Shown: positions 24,601 to 34,010 of the stretch, one piece after another | How the letters are laid out: the number at the start of each line of letters is the position of its first letter | Position numbering within the stretch: position 1 is the first letter of the stretch | Assembly: GCF_002234675.1 (NCBI RefSeq) | Contig: NC_019868.2 | Location: forward strand, 6,356,433-6,420,432 | From: Oryzias latipes | Taxonomy: Eukaryota > Chordata > Actinopteri > Beloniformes > Adrianichthyidae | Length of the DNA stretch: 64,000 nucleotides | Reading direction: 5' to 3' | The notes under the pieces: model-generated | What the model saw: only the letters and a program-made list of their open reading frames with translations | What the model was told of the DNA's origin: nothing | Database searches by the model: none | Made by a program: the position numbers and the translations under genes

Positions 24601-25470
24601 TGTTAGGTGATACCAAAGAAGGTATTTGGTATCTATTGTTTGGAACTTCTTTTGAATGACTGGACTCCATGACTTTGTACAATCCTCTGTCCATTGTCAA
24701 GGCTCAGAGTGATTTTTGGTTTAAGAGACTGCATTTGAAAAATGGAACTGTACTTGATAACTCCCAACATATTTTATATAACGTTTTAGAAAGAAAAAAA
24801 ATCTCTTACTGGCTGCAGAGTAGAATAGTGGTTAGCCCTCCACACTGAGAAACCATCCATGATGTACCTCACCTTCATTCAACAGTGGCTACGATAGGCT
24901 CCGGCAGCCCCATGACCCCGAAAGGGACAAAACAGGTTAAGAAGACGAATAAATGAATGATGAAGGGCTAATAATGGCCCAGTTCAGGGATACACAAGTT
25001 TAGCTCTGTTTTAGTGGACACATCATCACATATTGTCACCTCAGTGGGTCATGTATGTCCAAAAAGGCATGCTGATATAGGTGTGTTTGTACTCATTGTG
25101 ATGCAAGAACTGAACAATTCACTTTGGTAAACCCAGCAGCTTCCAAAGTCTGGAACTCTCTTCCTGTCAATTAGAACTAATGTAGTCTTGCAGATGAAAT
25201 TACTGTTTTTCTTTGTTTTCAGTTTAACAGCACAATGTAAAACCTGCCTTATTTGTGCTTTTATTAGCTTCTGATTACTCTGTGTTAGTTGCATGTGTGA
25301 TTGCTGCACTGATGGCACTGATAGAAGATTTTCTTGTGTTGCAGGACAATGAAGAAAACGGAGTAAATTACGTGGCACTGGAGTTCTCTCGCAAAGCAGC
25401 AAGGTTGAAGAACAACACAGAGTTACTGAATGACTGCATATATTCAAATATGAAAGGACAGCCATTCTGA
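18698..25470 (+). CDS. nitr: NITR-like inhibitory receptor A2, six exons
   Basis: Exons: 18698-18737, 18839-19183, 19265-19609, 20349-20468, 23174-23232 and 25345-25470. They join into 344 codons ending in TGA, introns all GT-AG, phase 1 except the last (phase 0). Layout: signal peptide 1-13; V domain 14-128 (LKCSATG, LLYWFKFQ, TYFCQAG); I domain 129-243 with six cysteines and J-like LFGERT; helix about 251-270 (VITLGILLTISVFVNVILIL); basic RRKKK stop-transfer; tail 275-344. The tail has a canonical ITIM, VNYVAL, and a second tyrosine (CIYSNM). ITIMs recruit SH2 phosphatases, so an inhibitory role is expected. V plus six-cysteine I domain, helix and ITIM is the classic NITR plan. Introns 4 and 5 are swollen by transposons. 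Paralogue of A1, divergently oriented. Confidence 0.8.
20876..21480 (+). mobile_element. DNA transposon fragment with Myb/SANT-like remnant, in A2 intron 4
   Basis: It starts with AGGCTACCTTCACACTGCAG and repeated GATCTTTTCA words, a familiar fish DNA-transposon end. The stretch 21200-21330 reads in broken frames like a Myb/SANT domain (WG-SSIQAKLKG-YRNRAVFE-IS). The right terminal repeat was not found. Confidence 0.5.
22452..22878 (+). mobile_element. piggyBac-like MITE, copy c, carrying a hAT
   Basis: CCCTTGTGCTATC at the left and GATAGCACAAGGG at the right, with TTAA on both sides (22448-22451 and 22879-22882). It is interrupted at 22597 by a small hAT element. Without that insert it is about 196 bp long. 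Confidence 0.85.
22597..22819 (+). mobile_element. Small hAT (223 bp) inside MITE copy c
   Basis: Ends CAGAGGTGGGC and GCCCACCCCTG are inverted repeats. The 8-bp duplication GTCTAGTG lies at 22589-22596 and 22820-22827; it has TA at its centre, as in Buster-type hAT targets. Inside, a segment of about 60 bp (GGCTGGACACACCTGAAC) is repeated twice. Confidence 0.85.
23640..23860 (+). repeat. Teleost dispersed repeat fragment, A2 intron 5
   Basis: It contains GTGTGGAGTTTGCATGTTCTC, a core word of a very common fish retroposon tail, with substitutions. No coding capacity. A related end piece lies at 24800-24960. Confidence 0.5.
24800..24960 (+). repeat. Teleost dispersed repeat end, A2 intron 5
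   Basis: The GATAGGCTCCGGCAGCCCC word and AATAAATGAATGA tail are typical of the 3' end of the same kind of fish retroposon. Confidence 0.5.
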
Positions 25471-28400
25471 ACATATAGACTGTATAACATTGAACATTAT
25501 TCATTTAGGGTGTATTCAGATTTGACAATTTGATAATCTGGAACAAATTTTCAGTCTGAATACACCCAAGTGAACCCTAATCCAGGACCAGTAACCGCTC
25601 TTGAATCCATCTTTTGAGATTGTCTTGATTCGCTTTCAATCGGACTGAGCTCTGGTTTGCTCTGAGTTTCCTCGGTCTGAATAAGCTCTGTGTTCTGTAC
25701 AGCCACCGTAGCCGGGCATGACAGGATGTAAACAGAGTAGGAAGGAATCAACCATGATCAGAGCTAGCAACTCATTGAAATGTGGTCAGATGAATGCAGG
25801 CTCATCAAAACAACTTTTGCCTCACTATTTTCCTGACAATCTATGTCAAAAACACTGACTGTGTTTTTAAAGACCATACAAAGATAGCAGATATTTCACA
25901 AGTGTTGTTCCTGTAATGTTTTACTCTGTTTGTGAGCGTCCAGCTGTAGCTCAAAGAAAGTGGTGACCTTTGATTATTGACACATTTAGATTTAGGTGGA
26001 CTGTATGCATCAAAACTCCCACTGTAGAGCACTTTACACCTGACATTTAGACCTTTATAGGAAGGAGAACAGTCAAGCAGCAGACAGGAAACAGGAGGTA
26101 TAACAGCCCTAAGCAACAGCATTGCCCCCAAAATCAAAGCAACAGCACTGTGAATACAAGCTGTCAAGGTTCAGAGCCTGTTTTTTTGACAGAGTGGTTT
26201 TTTGTTGTTGCTTTCAGCTCTTGCTAAAGAAAGATGGCTTTCTACAGTCCAAACACAAAAGTTTTAGTGCTTTCTTAGTGGTTTACTCTTACGGTTTTAA
26301 GAAGACGACCTAAAACACATGAGTCTTTTATTGTGTTTTGGATAATAGTATTCTTGCCGACATGCTCGTGTTTTGTTATCGTCAGTCTTGAAAAATGTAT
26401 CTTCCCCTGTTTGGGGTAATTTTTTCAGCACAACTTCACCTCCGTTACGGTTTTTTTTTTGGGTTGATCTGCTATATTGTAAATCTAATCCAGAAGCAAA
26501 CAAACAGAAAAGCTTAGAGGATTTTTCAGGGTTTTTACGGTAAAAATCACAAATTTCTTTATTTTAAACTTAAAATGAAAATATAAAACATAACACAAAG
26601 ACAGTCACACACTTCAAAAACCAGTTGAATTGGACAGTCAGTGCATCTTTGAATGATTATAGACAAGCCTTTTAAAAATGATTGTGTGATTTAGACGTTG
26701 TGGAGAGTCTGTCATCTCCTAAGGATTAAGATGTTACCAACTTAGAAAGACACTTTTGATTCACTTCACCATGCACAACCAAGTGTGGTAAATGTAGTTC
26801 TTTATATTTGACCCATTGTCTAAGTGTAGTGAACTCAACAGACACCCACAAAGACAAAGGCACTAAAGAGAACTGATTGTGTGACCGCAGACATGCCATC
26901 ACCTCTACACTTTGTTCTTTCTTCTATTATCACAACACAAGAGTCGATCGTGGCGGCTCATTTTTATATATTTGTTCCGGCTTCTAAACATTCATTAAAC
27001 TTATTCTCTTTTTTTTCTCTTGATTGATCTTTGTTTTTTCTTTGTAAAAGTTTTGTTTGAGTTTTGTATTCTCCCACCTTGGTGTTTTACCTCTATGAAT
27101 TTGGAGGTAGGAACACCAATGATTACAAAGAACAGAAAAAGCTTTTTTCTCCAGAGCTGCTTCCTTTGCCGCACACTTACCCCCCACAAACCACCACCCC
27201 CATCAAGCTCAGCTAACACACTTGTTTCAATACGGAAGCATAGTCTGTATAACTCTGCATTTGTATAGTTTGAGTACATATTATTTATGCAGCCTTAATA
27301 ATTTATTACCCCCCCTCCTCTTTTTCTCTGACACCCATGGATCAATATATCTTTTTACATTGTGTTTATACTGTTGGTATTAGTGTATTCTACTTAATTG
27401 TGTTTGGCTTAACTATTTTTTTACCATATTTCAATCTGTGAGATGTTTATAATACAAACATTTGAAATGACAATGATCCATGAATATTTGGATACGTACA
27501 TTTTTTCATACTTACCCACAAACATAAAGCATTTTTTTTTGTATCTGTACATTTTTACAAGTTCTTAATATTCACCATTACACTCTAGTTTATCTCATAT
27601 TTTGCCTAAAATACTGTAAATTCTGGCTTTTCTGTACTTCTGCTTAGAAATCAAAGTTTGTCATTCTCTAGCTGCACCTGTACGTGTAAAATAACAATGT
27701 TTGTTTTAATCTTTGTTTTAATCTCAGGAATGCAGCTCAACAACAGTGCAGAGTGATATTTGACATGTCCTCCATAGTGACAAATGTGTATCTATTTATG
27801 TACAAAAATAATAAAAACATTTTGATTGTTCAGCATGACACTGCAGAAACGTGGGCTCCAAATTTCACGTCAGCCCATTCTTACCCAAATGGAGCTAATT
27901 TATGTTCATCTTGACCGCCACTGAGTTTCTGTAAAAATGTGTGGGCCAGTTTATCAGGGCGTCTCTCAGGGTCTCAACTTTCAGGTAGCCCCAGTGTCGA
28001 TTGATAAAGTTGATTGTTAAAGTTGATTGGAATTCATCTAATTATTTAATTCCCAGCAGACAGGTTTTTTACTCTCTTTTGGGTTGACCCTACAACCTTT
28101 TTTATTTTTATTTTATTTTTTGGGGGGGTTTTGAGTTTGTTGGGTTGTTGAGCGCCTGGTCTGTCACCCTCTTTTTACACCTTTTATGACAGTAACCTGC
28201 AAAAGGCATTATTTTCACAATAATTATTCATGTTTTAAAGGCAGTAAAACTATTTACTACACATTTTATACACTTTTCTCAAACAGACATGAACATCTTC
28301 TCACTTTTTCCCTTTTGTTTAAACTCTCAAAGTTTAAACATTTTTTAGAAAAATAAATCTAGTATTATAGAAAGAAAACAAACGGCTTGCGATCAAGGTT

Positions 28401-28477
28401 TTATGTAAAGCTGATAAGCTGAATGCATTCTGTACAAGAGACAAGACATGTAGAAGTAGATTTATAATGGTCTACAG
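25471..28477. other. Intergenic after A2, no gene seen
   Basis: A/T-rich sequence. A polyadenylation signal for A2 was not pinned down. Open frames here are short and without recognisable domains. Confidence 0.4.
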
Positions 28478-29320
28478 CAGTGTTTTTCAACCTTTTCTGA
28501 GCCACGGCACACTTTAACCTTAAAAAAAATCCCGCGGCACACCAGCATCCAAAAATTTAAAAAAAAGGAGAAACTCATAGTTTGTATTGATCTACAGCCC
28601 CTCCACAATCTCACATGCATTTTTGAGATAATAGTGTCAGAAAAAGCTGGAAACTGCAGCTGTTTTTTTTTTTTTCTAAAAGATGCAATAAAAGTTAAGT
28701 TAGAAGATTTAAAAACTGTTTGATGTGTGTTCGTTGGTTTCAAGACGTTTAACAACAGATCTCCTTGTGTGCTGTCACTCTCACAACCCAATGCATCATG
28801 GGAGATGTAGTGCATAAAACGGCAGAAGATCGCTTTTTGGAGCTTCATTGTTTTGTTCACTTGTTCCACGGTTTGATACCGGATTCTTTGGAAAGCTAAA
28901 CCGCTAAAGACGAGCTTTAGCTAGTATTTTTGTTAGAACTGAGCGACTTTACGAGCTAAATCGGGACAAGGAAGTGAAGACTTTAAGCACTTCTGATTGG
29001 TCAGACCGATGACATGTGATTAAGCCCCCCAGGAATGATTGGTGGAGACAGTTAAAGGGACGGGACTTTTCCAAAATACAGCCAAAGGTGCAGCTGAATC
29101 GCGTCATTCTTATCAAAATGTCTTTAATAAAATAAAATAAACGCAAAGAAAAAGTATTTTACGATCTTTTATATTCCTAACTCCTCAGTGTTTTATCAGG
29201 GCCTGTTTGGATGAACACAGAGCTGATATCCTGGAGATGGGAAATGTTTTTAGATCAGTTAATGAGGGCAATTTCCCACGGCACACTAGTGTGCCTCGGC
29301 ACACTGGTTGAAAAACACTG
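28478..29320 (+). mobile_element. hAT element, non-autonomous (843 bp)
   Basis: Ends CAGTGTTTTTCAACC and GGTTGAAAAACACTG are exact 15-bp inverted repeats. An exact 8-bp duplication GTCTACAG flanks it (28470-28477, 29321-29328), with central TA. It carries the GCCACGGCACAC word near the ends and no transposase frame. Confidence 0.9.
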
Positions 29321-29593
29321 GTCTACAGTATAGAGTGGCACAACACCATACACTGAAAGAAAAAAAAGCATGCAAATAGCATATGAATGTACAAAATTGA
29401 ACACTATTTAAAAATCAGAAAAGATAAAAGCTCATTTGTCCTGATTTAATACTATACAGGAGTCTCATAACAGTTTGACCCTTGGGGCAACTGTCATGTA
29501 ACATCCCTTCATGCAGGTTCAAACAGAGCTGCCTGTTTATCTTTTGGTAAACACAACTTACTGACGTGATGGAAACTTGAGCCCTGCTGTGGT

Positions 29594-31663
29594 TTGACAG
29601 TCAAACAGAGGTGTAAATGCAAAGGGCATTTTACTCCTATCAGTCACTGCTTTGATCTATTTAGGCAGAAGTTGAGACAGGTCCTGGGTGGTCAGGATGA
29701 GCTTCCAGATGACTGGGAAACTACAGCAGAAATTATCAGGGAAACAGGTAGGAAGGTGCTAGGTGTGTCATCTGGAAAGAGGAAAGACGGTAAAGAGACT
29801 TGGTGGTGGAATGAGGAAGTACAGGAATGCGTCCAGAGGAAGAGGTTGGCTAAAAGGAAGTGGGATGTAGAAAGGACTGAGGAAGGTAGACAGGAGTACA
29901 AGGAAGCGCAGCGTAGAGTGAAGAGAGAGGTGGCAAAGGCCAAACAGAAAGCTTACGATGAGCTATATGACAGGTTAGACACAAAGGAAGGAGAAAAGGA
30001 CTTGTACAGGCTAGCCAGACAGAGAGACAGAGATGGGAAGGACGTGCAACAGATAAGGGTGATTAAGGACAGAGATGGAAAGGTGCTAACAACTCAGGAG
30101 AGTGTACAAAAAAGATGGAAGGAGTATTTTGAGGAGCTGATGAACGTGGAAAATGACAGGGAAAGAAGGGAGGAAGATGTGGTTGTTGTGGAGCAGGAAG
30201 TAGCAGAGATTGGAAAGGATGAGGTTAGAAAGGCTCTGAAAAGGATGAAGAGCGGAAAGGCCGTTGGTCCTGATGACGTACCTGTGGAGGTATGGAAGTG
30301 CTTAGGAGAGACAGCAGTGGAATTTCTAACGAGGTTGTTCAATAGGATTTTAGAGAGTGAGAAGATGCCTGAGGAATGGAGGAGAAGCGTTCTGGTCCCG
30401 ATCTTTAAGAACAAGGGTGACATGCAGAACTGCAGCAACTATAGAGGAATAAAGTTGATGAGCCACACAATGAAGCTGTGGGAAAGAGTAGTGGAAGCCA
30501 GGCTTAGGAAGAAGGTGGAGATTTGTGAGCAGCAGTATGGTTTCATGCCCCGTAAGAGCACCACTGATGCCATTTTTGCTTTGAGAATGTTGATGGAAAA
30601 GTACAGAGAAGGTCAGAAGGAGCTGCATTGTGTGTTCGTAGATTTAGAGAAGGCGTATGACAGGGTGCCGAGGGAGGAGCTGTGGTACTGTATGAGGTCG
30701 TCTGGAGTGGCAGAGAAGTATGTCAGAGTAGTTCAGGACATGTATGAGAGAAGTATGACGGTGGTGAGATGTGCTGTAGGTCAGACAGAGGAGTTCAAGG
30801 TGGAGGTGGGACTACACCAAGGATCAGCTTTGAGTCCTTTTTTGTTTGCTATGCTGATGGACAGGCTGACAGACGAGGTAAGACAGGAATCTCCCTGGAC
30901 AATGATGTTTGCGGATGACATTGTAATTTGCAGTGAGAGTAGAGAGCAGGTGGAGGAACAGCTAGAGAGGTGGAGGTTTGCTCTGGAAAGAAGAGGCATG
31001 AAGGTCAGTCGTAGTAAGACAGAATACATGTGTCTGAACGAGAGGGATCAAGGTAGAAGCGTTAGGTTACAGGGGGCTGAGGTGAAGAAGGTGCAGGAGT
31101 TTAAGTACTTGGGGTCAACAGTTCAGTGTGATGGGGAGTGTGGAAAAGAGGTGAAGAGGCGAGTGCAGGCAGGTTGGAGCGGGTGGAGGAAAGTGTCAGG
31201 AGTGTTGTGTGACAGAAGAGTGCCAGCAAGACTCAAAGGAAAGGTGTACAAGACAGTGGTGAGACCAGCTCTGCTCTATGGGTTAGAGACGGTAGCAGTG
31301 AGACCGAGACAAGAGGCTGAGATGGAGGTAGCGGAGATGAAGATGTTGAGGTTCTCCTTAGGAGTGACCAGGTTAGACAGGATAAGGAACGAGTACATCA
31401 GAGGGACGGCTCATGTTGCCTGTGTTAGGGACAAAGTCAGAGAAGCCAGACTGAGATGGTTTGGACATGTTCAGAGGAGGGATAGTGGATATATTGGTAG
31501 AAGGATGTTGGAGATGGAGCTGCCTGGCAGGAGGGCGAGAGGACGGCCAAAGAGGAGATACATGGATGTCTTAACAGAGGACATGAAGTTGGCTAATGTT
31601 AGGGTAGAAGATGTCCATGATAGAGTGAGGTGGAAAAGGATGATTCGCTGTGGCGACCCCTGA
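29594..31663 (+). CDS. LINE reverse transcriptase (RTE-like), endonuclease missing
   Basis: An open frame of 689 codons. The first 22 codons come from host flank upstream of the insertion point at 29659, so the real element-derived part starts at about residue 23. RT motifs in order: VLVPIFKNKGD and NYRGIKL, GFMPRKSTTDAIF, FVDLEKAYDRV (motif A), GLHQGSALSPFLFAMLMD (motif B), MMFADDIVI (motif C), then KYLGS, and the C-terminal region RLRWFGHVQRRDSGYIG. No stops interrupt it. The N-terminal apurinic endonuclease of RTE elements is absent owing to truncation. A decayed relative lies at 47835-52325. Confidence 0.9.
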   Translation: MTVKQRCKCKGHFTPISHCFDLFRQKLRQVLGGQDELPDDWETTAEIIRETGRKVLGVSSGKRKDGKETWWWNEEVQECVQRKRLAKRKWDVERTEEGRQEYKEAQRRVKREVAKAKQKAYDELYDRLDTKEGEKDLYRLARQRDRDGKDVQQIRVIKDRDGKVLTTQESVQKRWKEYFEELMNVENDRERREEDVVVVEQEVAEIGKDEVRKALKRMKSGKAVGPDDVPVEVWKCLGETAVEFLTRLFNRILESEKMPEEWRRSVLVPIFKNKGDMQNCSNYRGIKLMSHTMKLWERVVEARLRKKVEICEQQYGFMPRKSTTDAIFALRMLMEKYREGQKELHCVFVDLEKAYDRVPREELWYCMRSSGVAEKYVRVVQDMYERSMTVVRCAVGQTEEFKVEVGLHQGSALSPFLFAMLMDRLTDEVRQESPWTMMFADDIVICSESREQVEEQLERWRFALERRGMKVSRSKTEYMCLNERDQGRSVRLQGAEVKKVQEFKYLGSTVQCDGECGKEVKRRVQAGWSGWRKVSGVLCDRRVPARLKGKVYKTVVRPALLYGLETVAVRPRQEAEMEVAEMKMLRFSLGVTRLDRIRNEYIRGTAHVACVRDKVREARLRWFGHVQRRDSGYIGRRMLEMELPGRRARGRPKRRYMDVLTEDMKLANVRVEDVHDRVRWKRMIRCGDP

Positions 31664-31689
31664 TGGGAAAAGCCGAAAGAGAAAGAAGA
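29659..31689 (+). mobile_element. RTE-type LINE, 5'-truncated, young insertion
   Basis: An exact 17-bp duplication (AGTCACTGCTTTGATCT) lies at 29642-29658 and 31690-31706, which sets the ends. The 3' end has TGGCGACCCCTGATGGGAAAAG and a short GAAAGAGAAAGAAG tail rather than poly(A), as in RTE-like LINEs. The 5' truncation removes the endonuclease. This is the cleanest retrotransposition event in the window. Confidence 0.9.
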
Positions 31690-31989
31690 AGTCACTGCTT
31701 TGATCTCAAGATGCCTGTAACCTGTAGATGCAAAACTATTTTAACTGAAAAGCACAACTGAGTTGTTTGGATAAAAAAGCCAACAATTTATTATCTCAAA
31801 TAACAGATGAGTTCCGGCACCTGGTCTTATCTGTCTTGTGGTTATATCCAAAAAATATTTGCAGAGTTTATAGGTTATTTAGCATTAGGGGGTTACATTT
31901 TTTGACAGCCCGATTTCACTTACATTTTTCTCAAAATATGTTCATATCGTTTTGTTAAACTTTATTATTTGTGTGTGTGAGTTTTAAGT

Positions 31990-32197
31990 TGTTTTGATTT
32001 ACTGACATTTGTGTGTGTTGGTGACTTGTCTGCAGTAAAAACTGGCCCCACATAAACCAACATGTCTCAATTTATCTGAATAGAGCAAAATATTTAAACA
32101 TAAATCTAAAAATATATTTAAATAAATCAGACTTTTGCTTTGTTTGCTTTTTGGTCATCTGCTGTCTGATCTAATCACCTCCGGTTGATGTTTCTGT
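31990..32197 (-). pseudogene. Decayed tail exons 5 and 6 of receptor B
   Basis: 32197 leftward matches exon 5 of receptor C (41877-41828): acceptor TTTTACAG, then words like ACATCAACCGGAGGTGAT. The donor that C uses (GCAAGT) is lost. From 32075 leftward, after ATTCAG, the sequence matches exon 6 of C (TTGGTTTATG, then CCAGTTTTTACT) but has TGA as third codon and no second tyrosine motif. These exons can no longer encode the signalling tail. Confidence 0.7.
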
Positions 32198-32305
32198 CTG
32201 TAAAATATAATGGTGAATTAAAATATAAACACAGTAAATGTAAATATCGTTTAACAATATATTTTAAAATAGTTTTTGGCAACTTACCATTAGAAGGGCC
32301 TTCAA

Positions 32306-33640
32306 TTATTTTTTCAGCTTCTTGACTAAATAAATTAAGAAAACTATAATTATGTGACTGACGAACAAAGCAGCAGTTAAACATTTTATGGCAACTTCTT
32401 GCATCCTTGAAGTCCAAATGTTTGCTGTAGATTTAAAGAAAAGATAATAACTGTAATCAATAATTACAAAGAACACCAACTTTGTTTTGCCAGATGCATT
32501 ACCAAATAGCAAATAGAAGTTTCCAATGTATCTTAACTTTGATAATTCATTAAACAAATGCTTTTACCTCCAGTGTTGATTTGAGATGTTTCCACTGGTG
32601 TTTTGTCTTTACATTTGGGAACTGCACAGAAATATGTCCAACCATCAGAAGAAATAAAGTTGTTTGAAAAGGACGCACATTTTGTTATGACATTTCCCTC
32701 AAAGGTGTTCTCCTCTTCATTTGCTCTGTTATTTTTAGTGTTATTTGGGTCAGGCTCACTAAAATCAACACTGAAACAGAACGCGCTTTCATTGGATGGA
32801 CATGAATTCCTTAAGGATTTGTGAAGAACTGAACATTGCAAAGTCAGCGAGTCTCTTGGGCAAACAGGAATAGATGGAGTAGATGGAGGGGCCTCCGTCA
32901 CAGCAAGTTCTGGGTTAAGGTACGAAAAAGTAAAGAATTGGTAAATACTCACACACACACATACAGTAACGTCGGTCACAGGATCTGGGATAAGATATCA
33001 TAAATAAAGTGACTTTAAATATGTGAACAGAAGACTGAAATAATAGTTCTAGCAATTTTCCAGCAAATAAAATAATTGTTCAAGCAAATTTCAAATAGCA
33101 ATTTCTGAGTGTTTATATTTTCAAATTCATGGTTTTTAAAAAAAGAAAGAAATCTTTGTGTACTCACCTTCAACTCTCAAGTATGTCACATTGAAAGACA
33201 GAAGATGTTCATCTTTTATCCTCATACAAATGTAAAGTGCAGTATCATTCAGCTTTGCTTCTGTTATTTTCAGTTCAAGCGATCCAGGTTCTGGATTAAC
33301 TTTAACATTAGGAGTCTTATTTTGAGTTAGATTTTCTGGAGGATTATCAGAAACTATTCTCATCCATACAAGCTCTCCTGCAGACCCGCGTGAACAGTTT
33401 AACTTCACATGATCTCCAACTGTCACAGCCTTTGTCTCATAGAATAAATCATTAGCACAACCTAGAAAAAGATCAAGCAGAGACAAAAGAGAGCATAATC
33501 TTTGGTATATGAAGAAGCATGTACTTAATATTATCAAAGAAACTGATAAATTAGTTTAAAATCTACTGTATGGATTTAATCTGACCGTTGTACTCACACT
33601 CAGTTCCAAACACCAACAGTAAATAAAATAAAATCAGCAT
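32306..33640 (-). CDS. nitr: NITR-like receptor B, tail lost by frameshift
   Basis: Exons: 33640-33598 (signal peptide MLILFYLLLVFGTE), 33461-33168 (V domain), 32909-32568 (I domain) and 32424-32288 (transmembrane), with GT-AG phase 1 junctions. The frame stops at 32306, just after the helix (CLTAALFVSHIIIVFLIYLV, then KKLKK stop), giving 265 residues with a five-residue tail. The V domain has LNCSRGS, ELVWMRI and LYICMRI. The I domain has six cysteines, but the core Trp of strand C is Cys (SAFCFSV) and the J-like FGxGT is gone. Exon 4 is 137 nt against 138 in the paralogue C: one base is missing in an A-run and the frame for the tail (IIEGPSNG) is shifted. It may be a short-tailed receptor or an early pseudogene. 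Confidence 0.7.
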
Positions 33641-33676
33641 ATTTGTTATTCTGCTGAAGTGTGCATTAACTGATGC

Positions 33677-33683
33677 CTTTATA
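33677..33683 (-). promoter_or_regulatory. TATA-like box of receptor B
   Basis: TATAAAG on the minus strand, 37 bp before the start codon and 30 bp after the CCAAT box. The equivalent place in C reads TTTAAAG. Confidence 0.35.
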
Positions 33684-33712
33684 GTGAAAGTGGACAGTGT
33701 CAAAGTCCTCTG

Positions 33713-33717
33713 ATTGG
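33713..33717 (-). promoter_or_regulatory. CCAAT box upstream of B
   Basis: CGCCAATCAGAGGACT on the minus strand, 73 bp before the start codon. The same block, AGCCAATCAGAGGACT, precedes receptor C. It fits the NF-Y consensus. Confidence 0.5.
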
Positions 33718-33801
33718 CGTCCAATTTTTACCCATTTACCGCACCGGAAAAGATCTCACACTTTTGCCCAGGGCTTTGTTCAAAGCTGAGGGTTTTTTTA
33801 A

Positions 33802-34006
33802 CCCTTGTGCTATCTTAGATGAGCCCACCCTTCCATTGACGTGTTCTCCCTACCATAACAAAGGTGGATAAAAGTGGAAAGATTTCATGTAATCCATGGA
33901 TACCTGTGAAGATCACAAATCATTGAAGAAAAAAGGTTCAGAGCACTGTCTAGTGGGTCCAGATGACCCAACTCCCAATGTTAAAGTGCCTAGGATAGCA
34001 CAAGGG
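33802..34006 (+). mobile_element. piggyBac-like MITE, copy d (intact)
   Basis: CCCTTGTGCTATC to GATAGCACAAGGG, with TTAA exactly on both sides (33798-33801, 34007-34010). At 205 bp it is the cleanest uninterrupted copy. It lies about 160 bp upstream of the start of receptor B. Confidence 0.88.
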
Positions 34007-34010
34007 TTAA

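Noticed and set aside
25049-25504. 151-codon minus frame
   Set aside because: Overlaps exon 6 of receptor A2 on the opposite strand; the plus frame has ITIM, splice acceptor and proper stop.
28462-28869. 135-codon minus frame
   Set aside because: Lies inside the hAT element at 28478-29320 and crosses its terminal repeat; no transposase motif.
30094-30628. Several minus frames opposite the LINE RT
   Set aside because: Shadows of the intact RT frame on the plus strand.
33136-33537. Receptor B starting at the ATG at 33537 as a single-exon gene
   Set aside because: A conserved 43-nt leader exon with matching phase exists at 33640-33598, and the in-frame intronic leader has an Asp in its core; kept only as an alternative.
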